Shown here: piece by piece, positions 1 through 11,945 of the stretch
Layout of the letters: each line of letters starts with the position of its first letter
Numbering within the stretch: the first letter of the stretch is position 1
DNA from: Ctenosaura bakeri
Lineage: Eukaryota > Chordata > Lepidosauria > Squamata > Iguanidae
Length of the DNA stretch: 64,000 nucleotides
Assembly (NCBI GenBank): GCA_948474755.1
Contig: CAOLHI010001659.1
Coordinates: 248,001 to 312,000 of the forward strand
Direction of reading: 5' to 3'
Translations under genes and position numbers: made by a program
The notes under the pieces: generated by a model
Databases searched by the model: none
Told to the model about the DNA's origin: nothing
Seen by the model: only the letters and a program-made list of their open reading frames with translations

Positions 1-268
1 GGCTCACACAAGCTTCTAACTTGCCCTTAATCAATGTCCATCCAACAAATTCTAATTTTTAAAAAGTCAAACATATATTTAGCTACTATAGAATCACAGA
101 ATCATAGAATCATAGAGTTGGAAGAGACCACAGGGGGCATCCAATCCAACCCCCTGCTGTGCAGGAACACACATCAAAGCATTCTTGACAGATTATCATC
201 TAGCCTCCGCTTAAAATCTCCAAAGAAGGAGACTCCACCACACTCCATTGAGGCAGCATATTCCACTG

Positions 269-754
269 TCAGACAGTTCTGACTGTCAGGAAGTTCTTCC
301 TGAGGTTCGGGTGGAATCTCTTTTCCTGCAGCTTGAATCCACTGCTCCTTGTTCTAGTCTTTGGAGCAGCAGCAAACAAGCCCGCTTTCTCCTTGACATG
401 ACATCCCTTCAAATGTTTAAACATGGCTATCATATCTCCTCTTAACCTTCTCTTCTGCAGACTAAACATACCCAGCTCCTTAAGCTGCTCCTCATAGAGC
501 ATGGCTTCCAGAACCTTCACCATTTTGGCCACCCTCTTCTGGACATGTTCCAGGTTATTTATATCCTTCTGGAATTGAGGTGCCCAGAACTGGAAATAGT
601 ATTCAAGATGAGGTCTAACCAATGTAGAATACAGTGGTACCATTACCTCCCTTGATCTAGACACCATACTCCTATTGATGCAACCAAGAATCACGTTGGC
701 TTTCTTGGCTGCCGCATCACACTGCTGACTCATGTTCAGCTTGTGATCCCCCAA
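269..754 (-). pseudogene. CR1 ORF2 C-terminal region
   Basis: About 160 codons downstream of the RT palm. It contains the CR1 C-terminal signature: [10 protein letters not shown], then [15 protein letters not shown], a [12 protein letters not shown] stretch, and a final [20 protein letters not shown] motif. The 3' untranslated tail and terminal microsatellite follow toward 91. Confidence 0.85.
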
Positions 755-790
755 GACTCCTAGATACCTTTCACATGTACTGTTATCCAG

Positions 791-1114
791 TCACATGTCC
801 CCCATCCTGTATTTGTGCATTCCATTTTTTCTGCCTAAGTGTAGGACCTTACATTTCTCTCTGTTAAAATTCATTTTGTTAGCTTTGGCCCAGCTCTCCA
901 ATCTGTTAAGATCATTCTGAAATTTTATGCTGGCCTCTGGGGTATTAGCAACCCCTCCCAATTTGGTGTCATCTGCAAATTTGATCAACATGCCCTTTAC
1001 TCCTTCATCCAAGTCATTGATAAAGATGTTGAATAGCACTGGGCCCAAGACAAAACCCTGCAGCACCTCACTAGTTACTTCCCTCAAGGATGATAAGCAG
1101 CCATTGGTGAGCAC
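791..1114 (-). pseudogene. CR1 reverse transcriptase palm (FADD box)
   Basis: Continuation of the CR1 RT. It shows the motif B region (QGFVLGPVLFNIFINDL) and the motif C catalytic box FADDTKLGG, followed by the KMNFNREKCKVLHLG block typical of CR1. Both Asp residues of motif C are present, yet the reading frame is cut from its neighbours on both sides. Confidence 0.85.
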
Positions 1115-1123
1115 CCTTTGGGT

Positions 1124-1690
1124 TCAGTCCATCAACCAATTACAAATCAACCTAACAGTAGCCCTGTCCAGCCTGCTTTTTACTAACTTCTTTGCAAGAA
1201 TGTCATGGGGAACTTTGTTAAAGGCCTTGCTGAAATCAAGATATGCTATGTCTACAGCATTCTCTTTATCTTTCAAGCTTGTAACCCTATCGTAAAAAGA
1301 GATAAGATTGGTCTGGCATAACTTATTTTTGAGAAATCCATGTTGACTTTTAGTGATTACAGCATTGCTTTCTAAGTAATTACAAACTGACTGTTTAATG
1401 ATCTGCTCTAGGAACTTTCCTGGTATTGATGTCAGGCTGACTGGGTGATAATTATTCGGGTCCTCTTTTTTTCTCTTCTTGAAGATGGGGATGACATTTG
1501 CCCTCCTCCAGTCTGCTGGGACTTCTCCTGTTCTCCAAGAGTTCTCAAAGATTATTGCAAGTGGTTCAGAAATGACTTCTGCCCGTTCTTTTAATATCCT
1601 TGGATGTAATTCATCCGGCCCTAGAGACTTGAATTCATCTAATTTAGCCAGATATTCCTGTACTGCTTCTCTACTTATTCTGTGTTGCAT
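1124..1690 (-). pseudogene. CR1 reverse transcriptase, N-terminal half
   Basis: About 188 codons of RT fingers and palm. Visible motifs are SLGPDELHPRILKE, then ADWRRANVIPIFKK, the NYHPVSLTSIPGK block and QHGFLKNK, followed by motif A (YLDFSKAFNKVPHD), which keeps the first catalytic Asp. This is the CR1/Jockey-clade RT signature. The frame ends at 1124 and the RT continues in a different frame at 791-1114, so a frameshift or stop breaks the gene. Confidence 0.85.
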
Positions 1691-1874
1691 TTCCCCCTTT
1701 CCTCACCTGCTCCCCACCCCCCACATTGAGTACTTCTATTGTTTTGGGAGAAAATTGAGGCAAAGAAGGTATTGAGTAGTTCTGCCTTCTATTTCCCCCC
1801 ATTAGTAATTGGCCATCTTCTCCACACAGCGACCCCATCATTTCCTTGTTTTTCCTTTTGCTACCGACATATCT

Positions 1875-2333
1875 TTAAAAACCCTTTTTATTGTTTTTAA
1901 TGTCTCTGGCAAACCTGAGTTCATTCTGCCTTTTAGCTTTTCTGACCTTCTTCCTACATCTCCTGGCTATTTGCTTGAATTCCTCTTTGGTGGTATCACC
2001 ATTCTTCCATTTCCTGTACATGTTTCTTTTAACATGTAGCTCAGATGAGAGTTCTTTCGTCAACCATTCTGGTTTCTTTAGACACCTTCCATTTTTCCTC
2101 CTTATTGGCACAGTTTTCAATTGTGGTTTCAGTATCTCACTTTTAAGAAACTCCCATCCATCATGAACTCCTTTCCCTTTCAGTATTCTTGACCATGGGA
2201 TTTCATGGCCATGATCAGATCTAAAATAGCTGATCCCCTTGTTGCCTCTTCCACCTTCTGGACCACGAAATTGTCTGGAAGGGAAGCGAGGAACCTGTTG
2301 GACATTGTCCAACGTTGCCTTCTTCTCATTCAC
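1875..2333 (-). pseudogene. CR1 ORF2 fragment, linker between endonuclease and RT
   Basis: Open stretch of about 150 codons rich in Lys and Arg, with the CR1 pattern of a WSRILKGKGVHDGWEFLK-like block near residue 50, then a basic helix ending in an N-N-K-K-G-F segment just before the RT domain. The endonuclease itself is missing. It shares the element's orientation with the RT fragments further left but is separated from them by a frame change. Confidence 0.75.
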
Positions 2334-2384
2334 CTCAGCTAGTATGATTTTTCCCCTCTCTTTCCCAATCTCAAGGTTGCTCTG

Positions 2385-3260
2385 TTAGCCCAAAATGTGG
2401 GTGACTCAGAGGTCCACCCATGGTCCCAGTACCTCCAAGAGACAATGGGGGATTAAGTAGCTCAAAATTAGGAGGAGAGTAATTTAACAAGATCCTTCCA
2501 CCAATGTTCACAGGGTCACACAGGAAAGAACCAGCCAGAGATTCAAAATGTCAACTAAAAATGTGTTTTATTGAAAGATTCACACACAATCATAAAGATC
2601 TAAACACTCACACACAAGAACTAACAGAAGGTAAAAGGGAAGAAAGTTGTGGATAGAGGACTTTTAGGGTTTGGATGATAATTACTGGTCCAGAGAGAAG
2701 TGAAGAAAAACAACAATGTAGCTTAGGTAAGTACCTAAGCATAGTTCTCATTTGGGAATCAAACAGACAGCATGGCATTCAGGAAGTCAAGAAACTGTGA
2801 GAGACTGCTCAAAATTGAGGGTTTTTATGCCCAAAATCTGCTCTGTGGATATGGATGTGAATTGCTCCTCTAGCAGAGTGGATAATGGGATTTGCAACAC
2901 AAACAATAAGGTCTGGACAGAGTTAATGGTCTTAGTGTTTAGGTGACAAAGAGGTAGTGGCTCAACAGCCAATAGCTCTGTATTGTGGAAGATAAAGCAG
3001 GGAAACATCCAGGTGTGAGGGATCAGGGTTAGAATAATCACAGTTAATGGGAACTTCCCTTTTCTGCCCTGAGATGTCCAGCTTTTAGCATAAGTCTATT
3101 GTCTCTAGAGTTGCCTTGCAATCTCCCTGAAATAACTTTGATTTGGCCTAGGGTATGTGTGGTTGACCTGCCTTGCAATCTCGCATTTACAGTCAGTAAT
3201 TTTCCTCTTTCCAGCTTGACCTTCTAGTCACCTCAGATTCCATTTTATACCAATGCCAAT
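2385..3260 (-). mobile_element. Solo LTR or LTR remnant, minus orientation
   Basis: Read on the minus strand it has LTR architecture: a TATA-like box (gcataaaaaccc) near 2820-2832, a polyadenylation signal AATAAA near 2562-2570, and a U5-like end at about 2385 (cacccacattttggg). Two shorter relatives lie at 27187-27321 and 27847-28159, which shows that it is a dispersed family. No coding internal region is attached. The outer U3 boundary is uncertain; I place it where the sequence stops resembling promoter-like DNA. Confidence 0.5.
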
Positions 3261-4194
3261 TAATGTAGTGCCAGTCAAATAATATTGCCAATTAAACCAT
3301 ATCAATCTTGGGGTCTGTGCAGGGCTGTAACAGCTCAGCCTATTGTTCAGAGGTTTATCCCAGAGCCCAGGAAGAGATGGAGTACAGCAAGTATATGAGA
3401 AATGGCAATGGGGTTGCTGCTCTCTGTCCTGAGTGTGCATGTGCATGTACACAAACACATACTCACACTATTGGGTAAAAAAGTGGGGCAGGGGCCATGA
3501 TTGGGACAAGCAGTTCCAAGAAGTGTATAGTTTTCACCATCCTTCTTGATCATACATTACATCTGGAAGGATCTGTCCTCACTTGCTATTTGGTTGCTGT
3601 ATCCAGGTTGCTTAACTGAGCAGAGAGTGAGCAAGGGGAGAGAATAAGAACTCAAAAGGAAGCAAAACCACAACTCTAGCTGCTTCTTGGCTGGCAAGCA
3701 CCACTTTATTGGTTTGGACATTCAAATGTTCTGCAAAACATTTAGGTCTGGATCACTGGCATCAACTGGGCCATTGATGACTTGGCCTGGGTGTGGCTTG
3801 CTGAAACTATCAAGCAACCTTAGGATTCATATTTCTCTGCCATCCAAGCCTAAAAAGGGATGGATAATAGGAATCTAGAAAGATTGGTATGATTTAAGAT
3901 GTATAGTTAGTATAATTTCTTTAATTTGGTGTTGTGAACACATCATAGCATTTAAGACTTTTTCCCCACAATTTATTGTAACTAAAGGGAATCCCAGAGA
4001 CTCTGTTCTCTATGTTACAATCTACACTTGCTTGCAATGTCTAGCAATCTGGCAAAATTGTGTACATATATTTTTCTTCGACATCTAATAAAAGATTGCT
4101 GCTTACAGTGGTGATAATGATTAAAATCTGAGGAGGGAAATGTGTGCTCATAGTGATAATATGACAAAGTCAAGGACCCAAGCTCAAAAAATGC
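3261..4194. other. Unassigned intergenic or intronic sequence
   Basis: No coding motif, RNA gene, tandem repeat or recognisable mobile-element signature seen on either strand. Confidence 0.4.
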
Positions 4195-5670
4195 TTTGAG
4201 TACTAACAGCCAACATGGGTTTCTCAAAAACAAGTCATGACAAATTAATCTTATCTCTTTCTTTGACAGAGTTGCAAGTTTGGTAGATCAGAGGAGTGCT
4301 GTGGATGTAGTATATCTTGATTTCAATAAGACCTTTGACAATTCCCTCATGATATTCTTGTAGATAGACTGGAGAACTAAGGGCTACACAGTAATACTGT
4401 GAAGCAGACATGTAATTGTTTGACTGACCAAACTCAGAGAGTGCTCACCAACTGTTACTTTTCATCCTGGATTGAAATGACTGCTGACTAGCCCCATGTG
4501 TCTGTTCTGTGCATACCGTTATTTCACATCTTTATAAATGACATAGATGATGAAATAGAAGGTATGATTATCAAATTTTCAGCTGATACTAAGTAGGAGG
4601 GTGGGGTAGCTGACACTCCAAAGGACAGGATCAGAATTCAAATTGACCTTGACAGAAATATCTCCAGAAATATCAAAATGAATTTCAACAGGGACAAATG
4701 TAAGGTACTGCATCTTGGTGAGTCACACACTCTCAGCCCCAGAAAACCCCATGATAGTTTTGCCTTAGAGTTGCCGTAAGTCAAAAACAATTTGAAGGCA
4801 CACAACAACAATAGCTCCATCTAGGCAGGAAAAAAAGCAATATAAAAATATAGAATGGGAGAATATCTGAAAATGATCTAGAGGTCTTAGTATACCACAG
4901 GTAAACTTTGGTCAACACTGTGACATGGCAGCTAAAAAAGCCAATATGATTCTAGGCTGCATCAACAGGAGCACAGCATCCAGATCAAGGAAAGTAATAG
5001 TGCTATTCTATTCTGTTCTGGTCAATCTCAACTTTAATAATGGAGGAAGGTTCCACCTTCTAAAGTCAACACCTGAGTCTGAAGAAAGAAGCTGAAACAG
5101 CTTTTGTGAAAGGTCAGGAAGCCGGATAACTCTGGAAGTTTACATACAGGACTTGGTTTTGCTCCTCTTATTAAACAACAACAGCATCAGTATTCCACAA
5201 CAGCTCCACCAAACTCAAGGACAAACATTTGCTGCTCAAGAATGTATCATTCCTATTAACTACAGTTCTCTATCACTGACCTGCCAAAGTTACTGGATTT
5301 ATGCTGATATCTTGCTTCAGGATTTGATGAGAGCTGGACTCAAGCCTTTCCTGGCTGCCTGACTGGGGAGGTAAGGAGTTTACTGGGGGAGTTGAAATGA
5401 GGCACTCTTTGGATCTCAGCAGGCAAATTCTTGTTCTTGGTTTGTTAGTGGTCCTGCTTGCTCCTTGAGTCTCTAACCACTGCAATACTGTGTCCAGTTC
5501 TGAGCACCATAACTTAAGATGACAAGCTGGAACATGTCCAGAGGCAGGCAATCAAGCCAATGAAAGGTGTGGAAACTAGGTCATGTGAGGAATGATTTAG
5601 GAAGCTGGATATGTTTAGCTTGGAGACTGAGATCTGATGTTACATCCATCTTTAAATATCTGAAGGTATT
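4195..5670 (+). mobile_element. Old CR1-type LINE remnant, interrupted
   Basis: Translated in shifting plus-strand frames, this stretch follows the CR1 RT. It begins with a TWVSQKQV-like block, then a motif A equivalent ending in YLDFNKTFDN near 4330, a degraded palm around 4590, an NFNRDKCKVL equivalent near 4690, and the CR1 C-terminal region at 4930-5035 and 5480-5670. Many stops and indels make it much older than the CR1 at 91-2380. A SINE piece sits at 4721-4811, and about 440 bp of unrecognised DNA (5036-5480) interrupts the C-terminal part. Confidence 0.7.
4721..4811 (+). mobile_element. tRNA-derived (CORE/MIR-like) SINE fragment
   Basis: Ends with the tail 'ttgaaggcacacaacaaca', preceded by a 'gccttagagttgccgtaag' block. 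The same block appears inverted at the start of the fuller copy at 26737-26968. The tRNA-derived head and most of the core are missing, so this is an internally deleted copy inside the old CR1. Confidence 0.65.
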
Positions 5671-5689
5671 GTTACTCTGGAGTAACCCT

Positions 5690-6290
5690 AAGAGAGGGCC
5701 CCTAAATTGGCATGACGTCCCCCATATTAGATATTGGTTAGCAAAGGTCAGTCGCAGTTAAAAACAATCTGAATGGGAAATCCTTAAGAACTATACCGTC
5801 TCCCTCTGCTGTATGGGAATGTAGACAATGTCATTTAGGCTAAAAGACTGACCTATTGTTTCGAGTCACGTATCTCTAGGCAGACAATAGACTCACTCCT
5901 GGACACTGTCACACCCCAAGCTACGTTGATGAACTGTGCATAGCCAAACAAACAACACCTATCAATCCGGAATTTTAAACCTATCAATCACCTGGACTTT
6001 CCCAGGAGAAACAATACTGAGGAGGGGTCGTGATATTTGCCTAATGTTATATTCTGCAATCATCACCCATTAACACCACTTTGCTGCCAATACCTGACCT
6101 GAGGACAGAAATTGGTTATAAAAATCCAAACTTTTTGAGCCTCTTTGGAGAGCTTTCCAGACCGGACAAGGGCCCATTTCGCTGCTACTGAGGTGTCCCA
6201 CTCAAGCCTCCCAGGCGCTGCTGAGAGCTAAACGTGACTCGCATCTTTGACCCTCCATGTAACCCTGCTTTGGCCAGTCTTCCAGCCCCG
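5690..6290 (+). mobile_element. LTR-like block with TATA box
   Basis: Non-coding stretch with a retroviral-type core promoter (ggttataaaaatcc near 6113-6127) about 30-40 bp upstream of a pyrimidine- and CT-rich leader, as in many LTRs. I could not define terminal TG/CA ends, a second copy or a polyadenylation signal, so the element type is tentative. Confidence 0.35.
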
Positions 6291-6299
6291 GGATCCAGC

Positions 6300-6720
6300 T
6301 TAAATGCAAGAATTTTAGTGGCAGAATTATCTGAAGCCTTCAGAAATGTGATGCTTGAGAAAGCACCTGGTTCTGATGGGCTTTGTGTGAGGTATTACAA
6401 AGCTATAGAGCATCAAATATTTCTTCTAAATATAAATTACAAGACTTTTGCTTGGATTTTGACTGAAATTGACTTTCTAAAAATTTGAATACAGAATACA
6501 TGAAGATAAGTGTGTGTGTTTTTCCAAAAAACAAACAATATAAGATTGGTTGGAGTATTTGGAAGCCCATAACGAGACATACAAGCACTTATATTTCCTT
6601 TTTTATTATTATTATTATGCAGAAAAAGCTTTACACAATGTATTTTGGGTCCTTACTGCACCATACTTCAATGGTGCGCTGTTCTTTTCAATCCTAGTAT
6701 TGCCATTTCTGTGATAGTAT
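6300..6720 (+). pseudogene. Decayed L1/Tx1-like RT fragment
   Basis: Short frame pieces match L1-clade RT order: an EKAPGSDGL motif at about 6358-6388, an LLNINYKTFAWIL motif at about 6422-6462, then an AEKAL.NVFW-like motif A remnant near 6622-6655, where the catalytic Asp is not recognisable. The segments are closer together than in an intact RT, so internal deletion has occurred. Confidence 0.55.
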
Positions 6721-6725
6721 TGGGT

Positions 6726-7515
6726 TGTGCTTTTTTAAATATATTTTTATTGACAAAAACATATATACCAATCAACAGAAGACACTAAAATAGATCTTAT
6801 AACACATAAATTACAATATAAGGAGAAAGAATATAGGGGAAAGTGGGGGGAGTAGAAAGGATAGACAGGAAAAGGACCATAACAACAAAAACAATTGAAC
6901 AAAATAGTTAGACACAAATAATTACAAACACTTGGAAACTTCCATCTGGAATGTGGTTACCGCCTTAGTAAAATCTCACAAACAGAGAAAATAGCAACCT
7001 CTTCCTCCTAAGAAAAGGGAAAATCTTACTTAGCTGCAATGAAATAACCTTAAAAAATCAAAAACAGCCTCAAGGGATCAATACCAATCATTCAATCAAT
7101 ACCTTCTATTAGAATACAGGTAATTAATTTTAAAACTGTTACCATTAGTACCGGTAATTCATCATCTTTATCCTATGTGGTCAGATGGTAACTGTGTTAA
7201 ACATGCTTCCTTTAACATTTCACAATCGAAACAACTTATCTTCTACTATTTTTGGCCTCCACTGCCTTAACCACCAGTGAGTATAAATACAATAAGTAAC
7301 TTATGATAATAATACTGAAATTAGATTTCAGTTAGAATTCTACATAAATAATTAATTGGGAATTCAGATCAACAATGAAAAGCAGATGCCGAAATCTTTT
7401 TACTTCGTAAAATTGTCGCTAGTGGCTCCCATGCCCTATAAAATTAACTGTCTAACATACATTACTGCGATGGATATGCCTGAACCCAGGGTCTACAATT
7501 TAATATAAATTGGCT
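6726..7515 (-). mobile_element. 3' end (UTR and ORF2 tail) of the main minus-strand L1
   Basis: AT-rich, largely non-coding DNA whose low-coordinate end (ttttattgac near 6745) resembles the 3' end of the other minus-strand L1 at 56426. On the minus strand at about 7380-7450 a short peptide WEPLATIL appears. It matches the position of WEPILSVF in the C-terminus of the other L1 copy. I infer that this is the continuation of the L1 ORF2 interrupted at 8466, displaced by the LTR at 7520-8465. Confidence 0.5.
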
Positions 7516-7519
7516 ATTA

Positions 7520-8465
7520 AAAGTATACCCTTCCACGTGCTTGAGAGGCCCTCGGATGAGCACGTACATGGGCACGGTCGAACAGCTGAAAAATACAAGA
7601 AAAATCCTAGTCAGGCCAGTAACTTTCCATCATGCAGCTTCAGGAGACCTCCAGGCAAATACACATCAAAACTCAATTAGGTATGCACCAAGCACACAAA
7701 AGATTCTCATCCCCGAACAGTCAGCTTGACAGGATTAGCGTTTCTGACTACACAACTGTCAAGCACTCCCCATTTGTAGACTGTCTGCGCTATTGACAAC
7801 CCAGACGAAAACTCATCAAGTCAAGCACTGACCTTTCGGAGGCTTTGTCTCCACTTGAGAATCTATTGTTCTCCCCAGGTACATTTTCCCTTATAAAAAC
7901 CCCTGATTTTGAGCACTTCCTTGGATCGCTCTCAGCTTCCTCCCTGTCCTGCCACCACTCTGCTGGCCGAAGCCTTCCCCTCAGCCTTCACGTGCTGAGA
8001 TTCACTGCTCCCGACTCTCTGACTCTATTTCAGCTTCCCCGACTACAGGATCAGGTGTAGTATTCCCTGATGTCCTTCTTTAAATCCCCTATCAATTTTC
8101 ATCCCTTTATTTTTCTTAGGTCTGTGTGAGTGGGTCTGTAAGTGCACAGTGACTGAGGTTTTAAATAAAGAAAATAATTATAAACTTATTTTGTCTGGAT
8201 CTTGACTCGGCCTGACCCTGTAAAAGCTGAGTACAAGGTCTTGTTAGGTTACCCTACCTCTCTGGTATGCTGGGCGCGTGCTTGGTGTAACTTAGAAAAA
8301 CTTTTAAAATTGGGGTTAGACTAGGTGTCCTTTGAGGGATCCCATGGAACTTGGACAGTGACTGGGACCCCTGGAAACTCCAGCAACATATCTGGTGACA
8401 GGGACCTCCCTGAACTCAAAATAACTAATTTGGTGACTGGGACCCCCAGGACCCCCAGAAAATTA
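7520..8465 (+). mobile_element. Retroviral-type LTR with leader, inserted in L1 ORF2
   Basis: Plus-strand promoter cttataaaaacccc at 7889-7903, a CT-rich R region, then AATAAA at 8164-8170 followed by a GT-rich stretch, the usual LTR order. Downstream, 'ggtgactgggacccc' and two close variants (8357-8450) look like a leader or primer-site region repeated in tandem. No gag or pol follows: the right side meets L1 ORF2 sequence at 8466. The exact end and target duplication were not identified, so it could be a solo LTR or a truncated provirus. Confidence 0.55.
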
Positions 8466-9077
8466 GGGTAACAGATATTTCCTAGTCTGTAGGTCATCTT
8501 ATCCAATTCTGCAATCTCCATAACCTTTTCTAGCCACTCTTCAGTTGTGGGGATAGAAGTCAATTTCCAGTGCCTGGCAAAAACTATTCTGGCTGCTGTA
8601 GTAAGATGCCACATTAATCTTCTAGTCTGGAGGTCAGGCCTTGGTTTGGCTCTCCATATACCCAGTAAAAAAAAATTCTGGTATCAGTTCACTCTTTGTT
8701 TTTAGAACCTTTTGCATATTAGAGCGGATAGCAAGCCAGAATTTCTTAGCTCTGTCACACCCCCACCATATGTGAAAAAAGGTGCCAACTTGATTCACAC
8801 ATTTCCAGCAATGATTTTTCATCTGGTTGTTCGTCATTGCAAGTCTGTTTGGCTCCAGATACCACCTATGCACCATCTTTAGAGTGTTTTCTTGCAATGC
8901 ATACAAGCTAGAATTTATCATATCATCTTTCCAGATTGCTTCCCACTCTCCCAGTGAGATGTTATGACCTAAGTTTCTTGCCCATTTTATCATACATTCT
9001 TTTATAGTCTCATCTTCTAAATTAAAAGTTAATAGCATTCTGTACAACCTTTCCCCTTTTAACAAACAAATTTCCAA
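8466..9077 (-). pseudogene. L1 ORF2 C-terminal domain
   Basis: Two adjacent frames give the L1 C-terminal region. It begins with KMVHRWYLEPNRLAM, then the Cys/His cluster CWKC...GTFFHIWWGC (C-x2-C and H-x4-C spacing), followed by AARIVFARHWK and EEWLEKVMEIAELDKMTYRLGN. The coding match stops abruptly after RLGN at about 8470, where the LTR begins. The L1 copies at 22231 and 57086 continue past the same point. Confidence 0.8.
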
Positions 9078-9088
9078 TTCAGTAGGCC

Positions 9089-9710
9089 TCAGTCCAACCC
9101 CTCCGTTTGGACATCTTTTTTAAATCTCTCCTTTATTTGCAGGTATGGAAACCACTGTATTGGAAAGCCTTCTTCCACCAGCTGTTGTTGGTCTTTCAAC
9201 AAAATGGAATCTCTATTTTGCTTTAACAATTCCTTATAGGTAATACAGTTGCCATATCTTCTGATTCCAGAAATAGAAAGTGCTTCCGCAGGCAATACCC
9301 AAGATGGTAATTTTGGGCATAGCAGAGGTTTATATCTTTCCCAGACCTTGATAAGAGCTCTGCGGATAACATGATTTTTAAAAGACTTCTGAACTTTGGA
9401 TTTGCCATATCATATGTATGCGTCCCAGCCAAAATGGAGGTCATGTCCTTCCAACATCAGAAGCTTCCTGTCATCCAACAGAATCCACGGTTTCATCCAT
9501 AGAAGGCAGGTTGCATTGTAATACAAATTTAAATCCTGTACTGCAAAAGCTTCTCATGGCCTTGTAATCTGTCATCAACTTGTACTTCATCCTAGGTTTC
9601 TTCCCATTCCAAATAAATTTGGAAAGATCTTTTTTACACTGGTGTAGCCAACTTCTAGAAATTGTAATTGGGATCATTTGGAACAGAAATAGGATTTTAA
9701 GTAAAATCAT
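9089..9710 (-). pseudogene. L1 ORF2 region between RT and Cys-rich C-terminus
   Basis: Three overlapping frame pieces. The right-hand piece contains ILFLFQMIPITISRSW, then KKDLSKFIWNGKKPRMKYK, the L1 post-RT signature also present at 52700-52830 and 58290-58480. The other two carry the degraded stretch that leads to the Cys-rich domain. Frame changes separate all three. Confidence 0.7.
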
Positions 9711-9982
9711 AATTTTGATAACTGATATTCTTCCCTGTAGGGATAAATCTAATGATTTCCACCATTCAACTTTCTTCTGTATTGACCTCCAACTTCATTG
9801 ATTGTTCTTAAATAGATGATTATTATTGTTGGACAACTCAATTCCTAAATATTTTACTTTCTGTACATATTGTATACCTTCCTTCTTTTCAATTGGTAAT
9901 TTTTCTGACAAACTCAGGTTCTTTATGAGAATCTTGGTTTTAAGTTTATTGATTTTGAAACCCGCTAGTTGCCCAAATTTAT

Positions 9983-10207
9983 TTAGTAGTTTATTAATTT
10001 GGTAATTTGTAATAGCAGATCCTCCAAAAATAACACCAGATCATCCAAAAATGCCTTGTGCTTAAATTCATCTTGACCAAGCTTCACTCCTTTTATTGAA
10101 TCTTCGTTCCTTATTTGCTTGAGTAGGACTTCCAATGTCAAGATAAACAGTAATGGCGATAATGGGCATCCTTGCCAGGTTCCTTTTGAAATTTTGATAC
10201 TCTCCAA
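9983..10207 (-). pseudogene. L1 RT palm, motifs B-C
   Basis: Begins with a SKGTWQGCPLSPLLF block (motif B; the usual Arg before QGCPLSP is Trp here), continues through LTLEVLLKQIR and reaches AFLDDLVLFLED, the catalytic motif C with both Asp residues retained. It is separated from the upstream RT piece by a break near 10210-10228. Confidence 0.8.
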
Positions 10208-10228
10208 TGAATCATCATTGACTATTAT

Positions 10229-10864
10229 TCAGGCCTTTTGTTCAGTATAGATTGCTTTTATCCAGTTTACAAAGATCCTCCTCATTTTCATATTTTCTAC
10301 AGCTTTAATAAGAAATGGCCAATTAACATTGTCGAAGGCCTTTTCTGCCTCTAGGAAAATAAGGGTGCCCTTTTTTTCAATATGCAACTCATAAAATTCT
10401 AGTATGTTGAGTACAGTCCTTATATTAGATCTCATCTCTCTGCCTAGAATAAATCCACTCTGATCTTCGTCAACATAATCTGGGAGAATCTTCTTCAGGC
10501 GGTTGGCTAGAATGGAAGCAAAAATTTTATAATCCATGTTTAAAAGAGATATGGGTCGGAAATCTTTGCATCTTAAGTGAGGAGAGTCATTTTTTGGTAT
10601 TAATGTTATGTTAGCCTCTGTCCAGCTATTTGAGATTGTACTTAAATCAGCTATCGAGTTCATCATCATCTGCATGGGTTTTAAAAGTTGCTCCTTAAAA
10701 TGTTTGTAAAAACTTGTGGTTAATCCATCTGGCCCTGGAGCTTTATTTGCTTTAGCTCTATCTATTGCCTCCCTAATCTCGTTTATGGTAACAGGTTTGT
10801 TTAACAGTTCTTGGTGATCTTGAGAGATTTCTGGAAGGCACTGTGAACGAAGGTAATCATGCAC
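10229..10864 (-). pseudogene. L1 reverse transcriptase, N-terminal half
   Basis: About 210 codons: AKANKAPGPDGLTTSFYKHF, then NITLIPK, the FRPISLLNMDYKIFASILANRL block, DQSGFILGR, and motif A as FLEAEKAFDNVNW. In active L1 elements the residue before AEKAFD is the first catalytic Asp; here it is Glu, which by itself would be expected to cripple polymerisation. No internal stop is present across this half. Confidence 0.85.
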
Positions 10865-11945
10865 CTCTTTCGACTTGTTGAGCCCATTAGCTTAATATAA
10901 GTTTTTAAAATAATTCTTAAGTATTTTCCTTATTTCTTTAAGGTCTGTAATACTTCAATCTCCTTCTTTAATTTCTGAGATGATACATTTCTTTTTCTCT
11001 TTCCGTATCTTATATGCTAGCCAGCGTCCAGGTTTATTAGCATGCACAAAATAATTTTGTTTGGCAAAGCAGATCTTTTTTTTCTAGTTCTTCCATTGTG
11101 AGCATTGAGAGTTGTTTTTCCACAATTCTTAAGTTGGAATTCACCTCTTTATCAAGTGGGTTCTTCTTCAATCATTTTTCTAATTCTGATATTGTATTCA
11201 CAATCTCTTCAATATTCTTCTTTTGTCTCTTTTTGCATTCTATATTTTTTTGAATAAAGAACCCTCGAATTACCGCTTTTGCCACATCCCAAACTGTTGA
11301 GATGTTCACCTCATTGTTAATGTTGACCTTAAAGAATTCCTCTAATTTTGTTTTGTATTATGTTATAATCTCTTCTTTAAGAAGGAGAGCTTCATTTAAT
11401 TTCCATCTTCTACTTTGGTATTGCCCTCTGAACACCAAAGATTATGGTCACTGAAGACTTTAAGAATTTCTGCTTTGTGAATCATGCTTTGCCAATTTTT
11501 GGAATACCCAAATATGGTCTGTTCTTGACCATGTCTGATGACAGTGCAAGTAGAAACTGAAATCCTTTACATGTGGAAGTTTAAACCTCCACACATCACT
11601 ACTCTTTCACAATTTGGAAAAAATCTGGTGGCAGTTTCTCTTTTGCTTTTTTTGGCAAAGTCGAGATACTCCTGTCCATCTTGGGATCAACAACAGCATT
11701 AAAATTGCCCATAATACATACATCTTCATACGGATTGTACTCCATAACCCTTCTTAAATCTTGGTAAAAGGTCCTGTTTTCATTACATGATTATCAAAAG
11801 AGTTTTACCTTCTATCATACATTCAACACTCAGAAATCTAACTTTGTTGTTGTTAAACCATAATTTAGGAAACAAGGCTGGTTTAATGTACAGAGTCACT
11901 CCTTTTCTCTTGACCGTTGTGGCTGATATGAAAACTTCACCTAGC

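Larger units (their letters stand above)
91..2380 (-). mobile_element. CR1-type LINE, 5'-truncated
   Basis: Non-LTR retrotransposon read right to left. The low-coordinate end carries the CR1 3' terminus, a short direct repeat (gaatcatagaatcatagag near 95-115), where reverse transcription starts. Four reading-frame pieces cover the linker after the endonuclease, the reverse transcriptase and the C-terminal region of ORF2. They are separated by stops or frameshifts, so this copy is inactive, but it is far better preserved than the CR1 at 4195-5670 and probably younger. The 5' end stops near 2380 against an LTR, as expected from 5' truncation during target-primed insertion. Confidence 0.9.
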
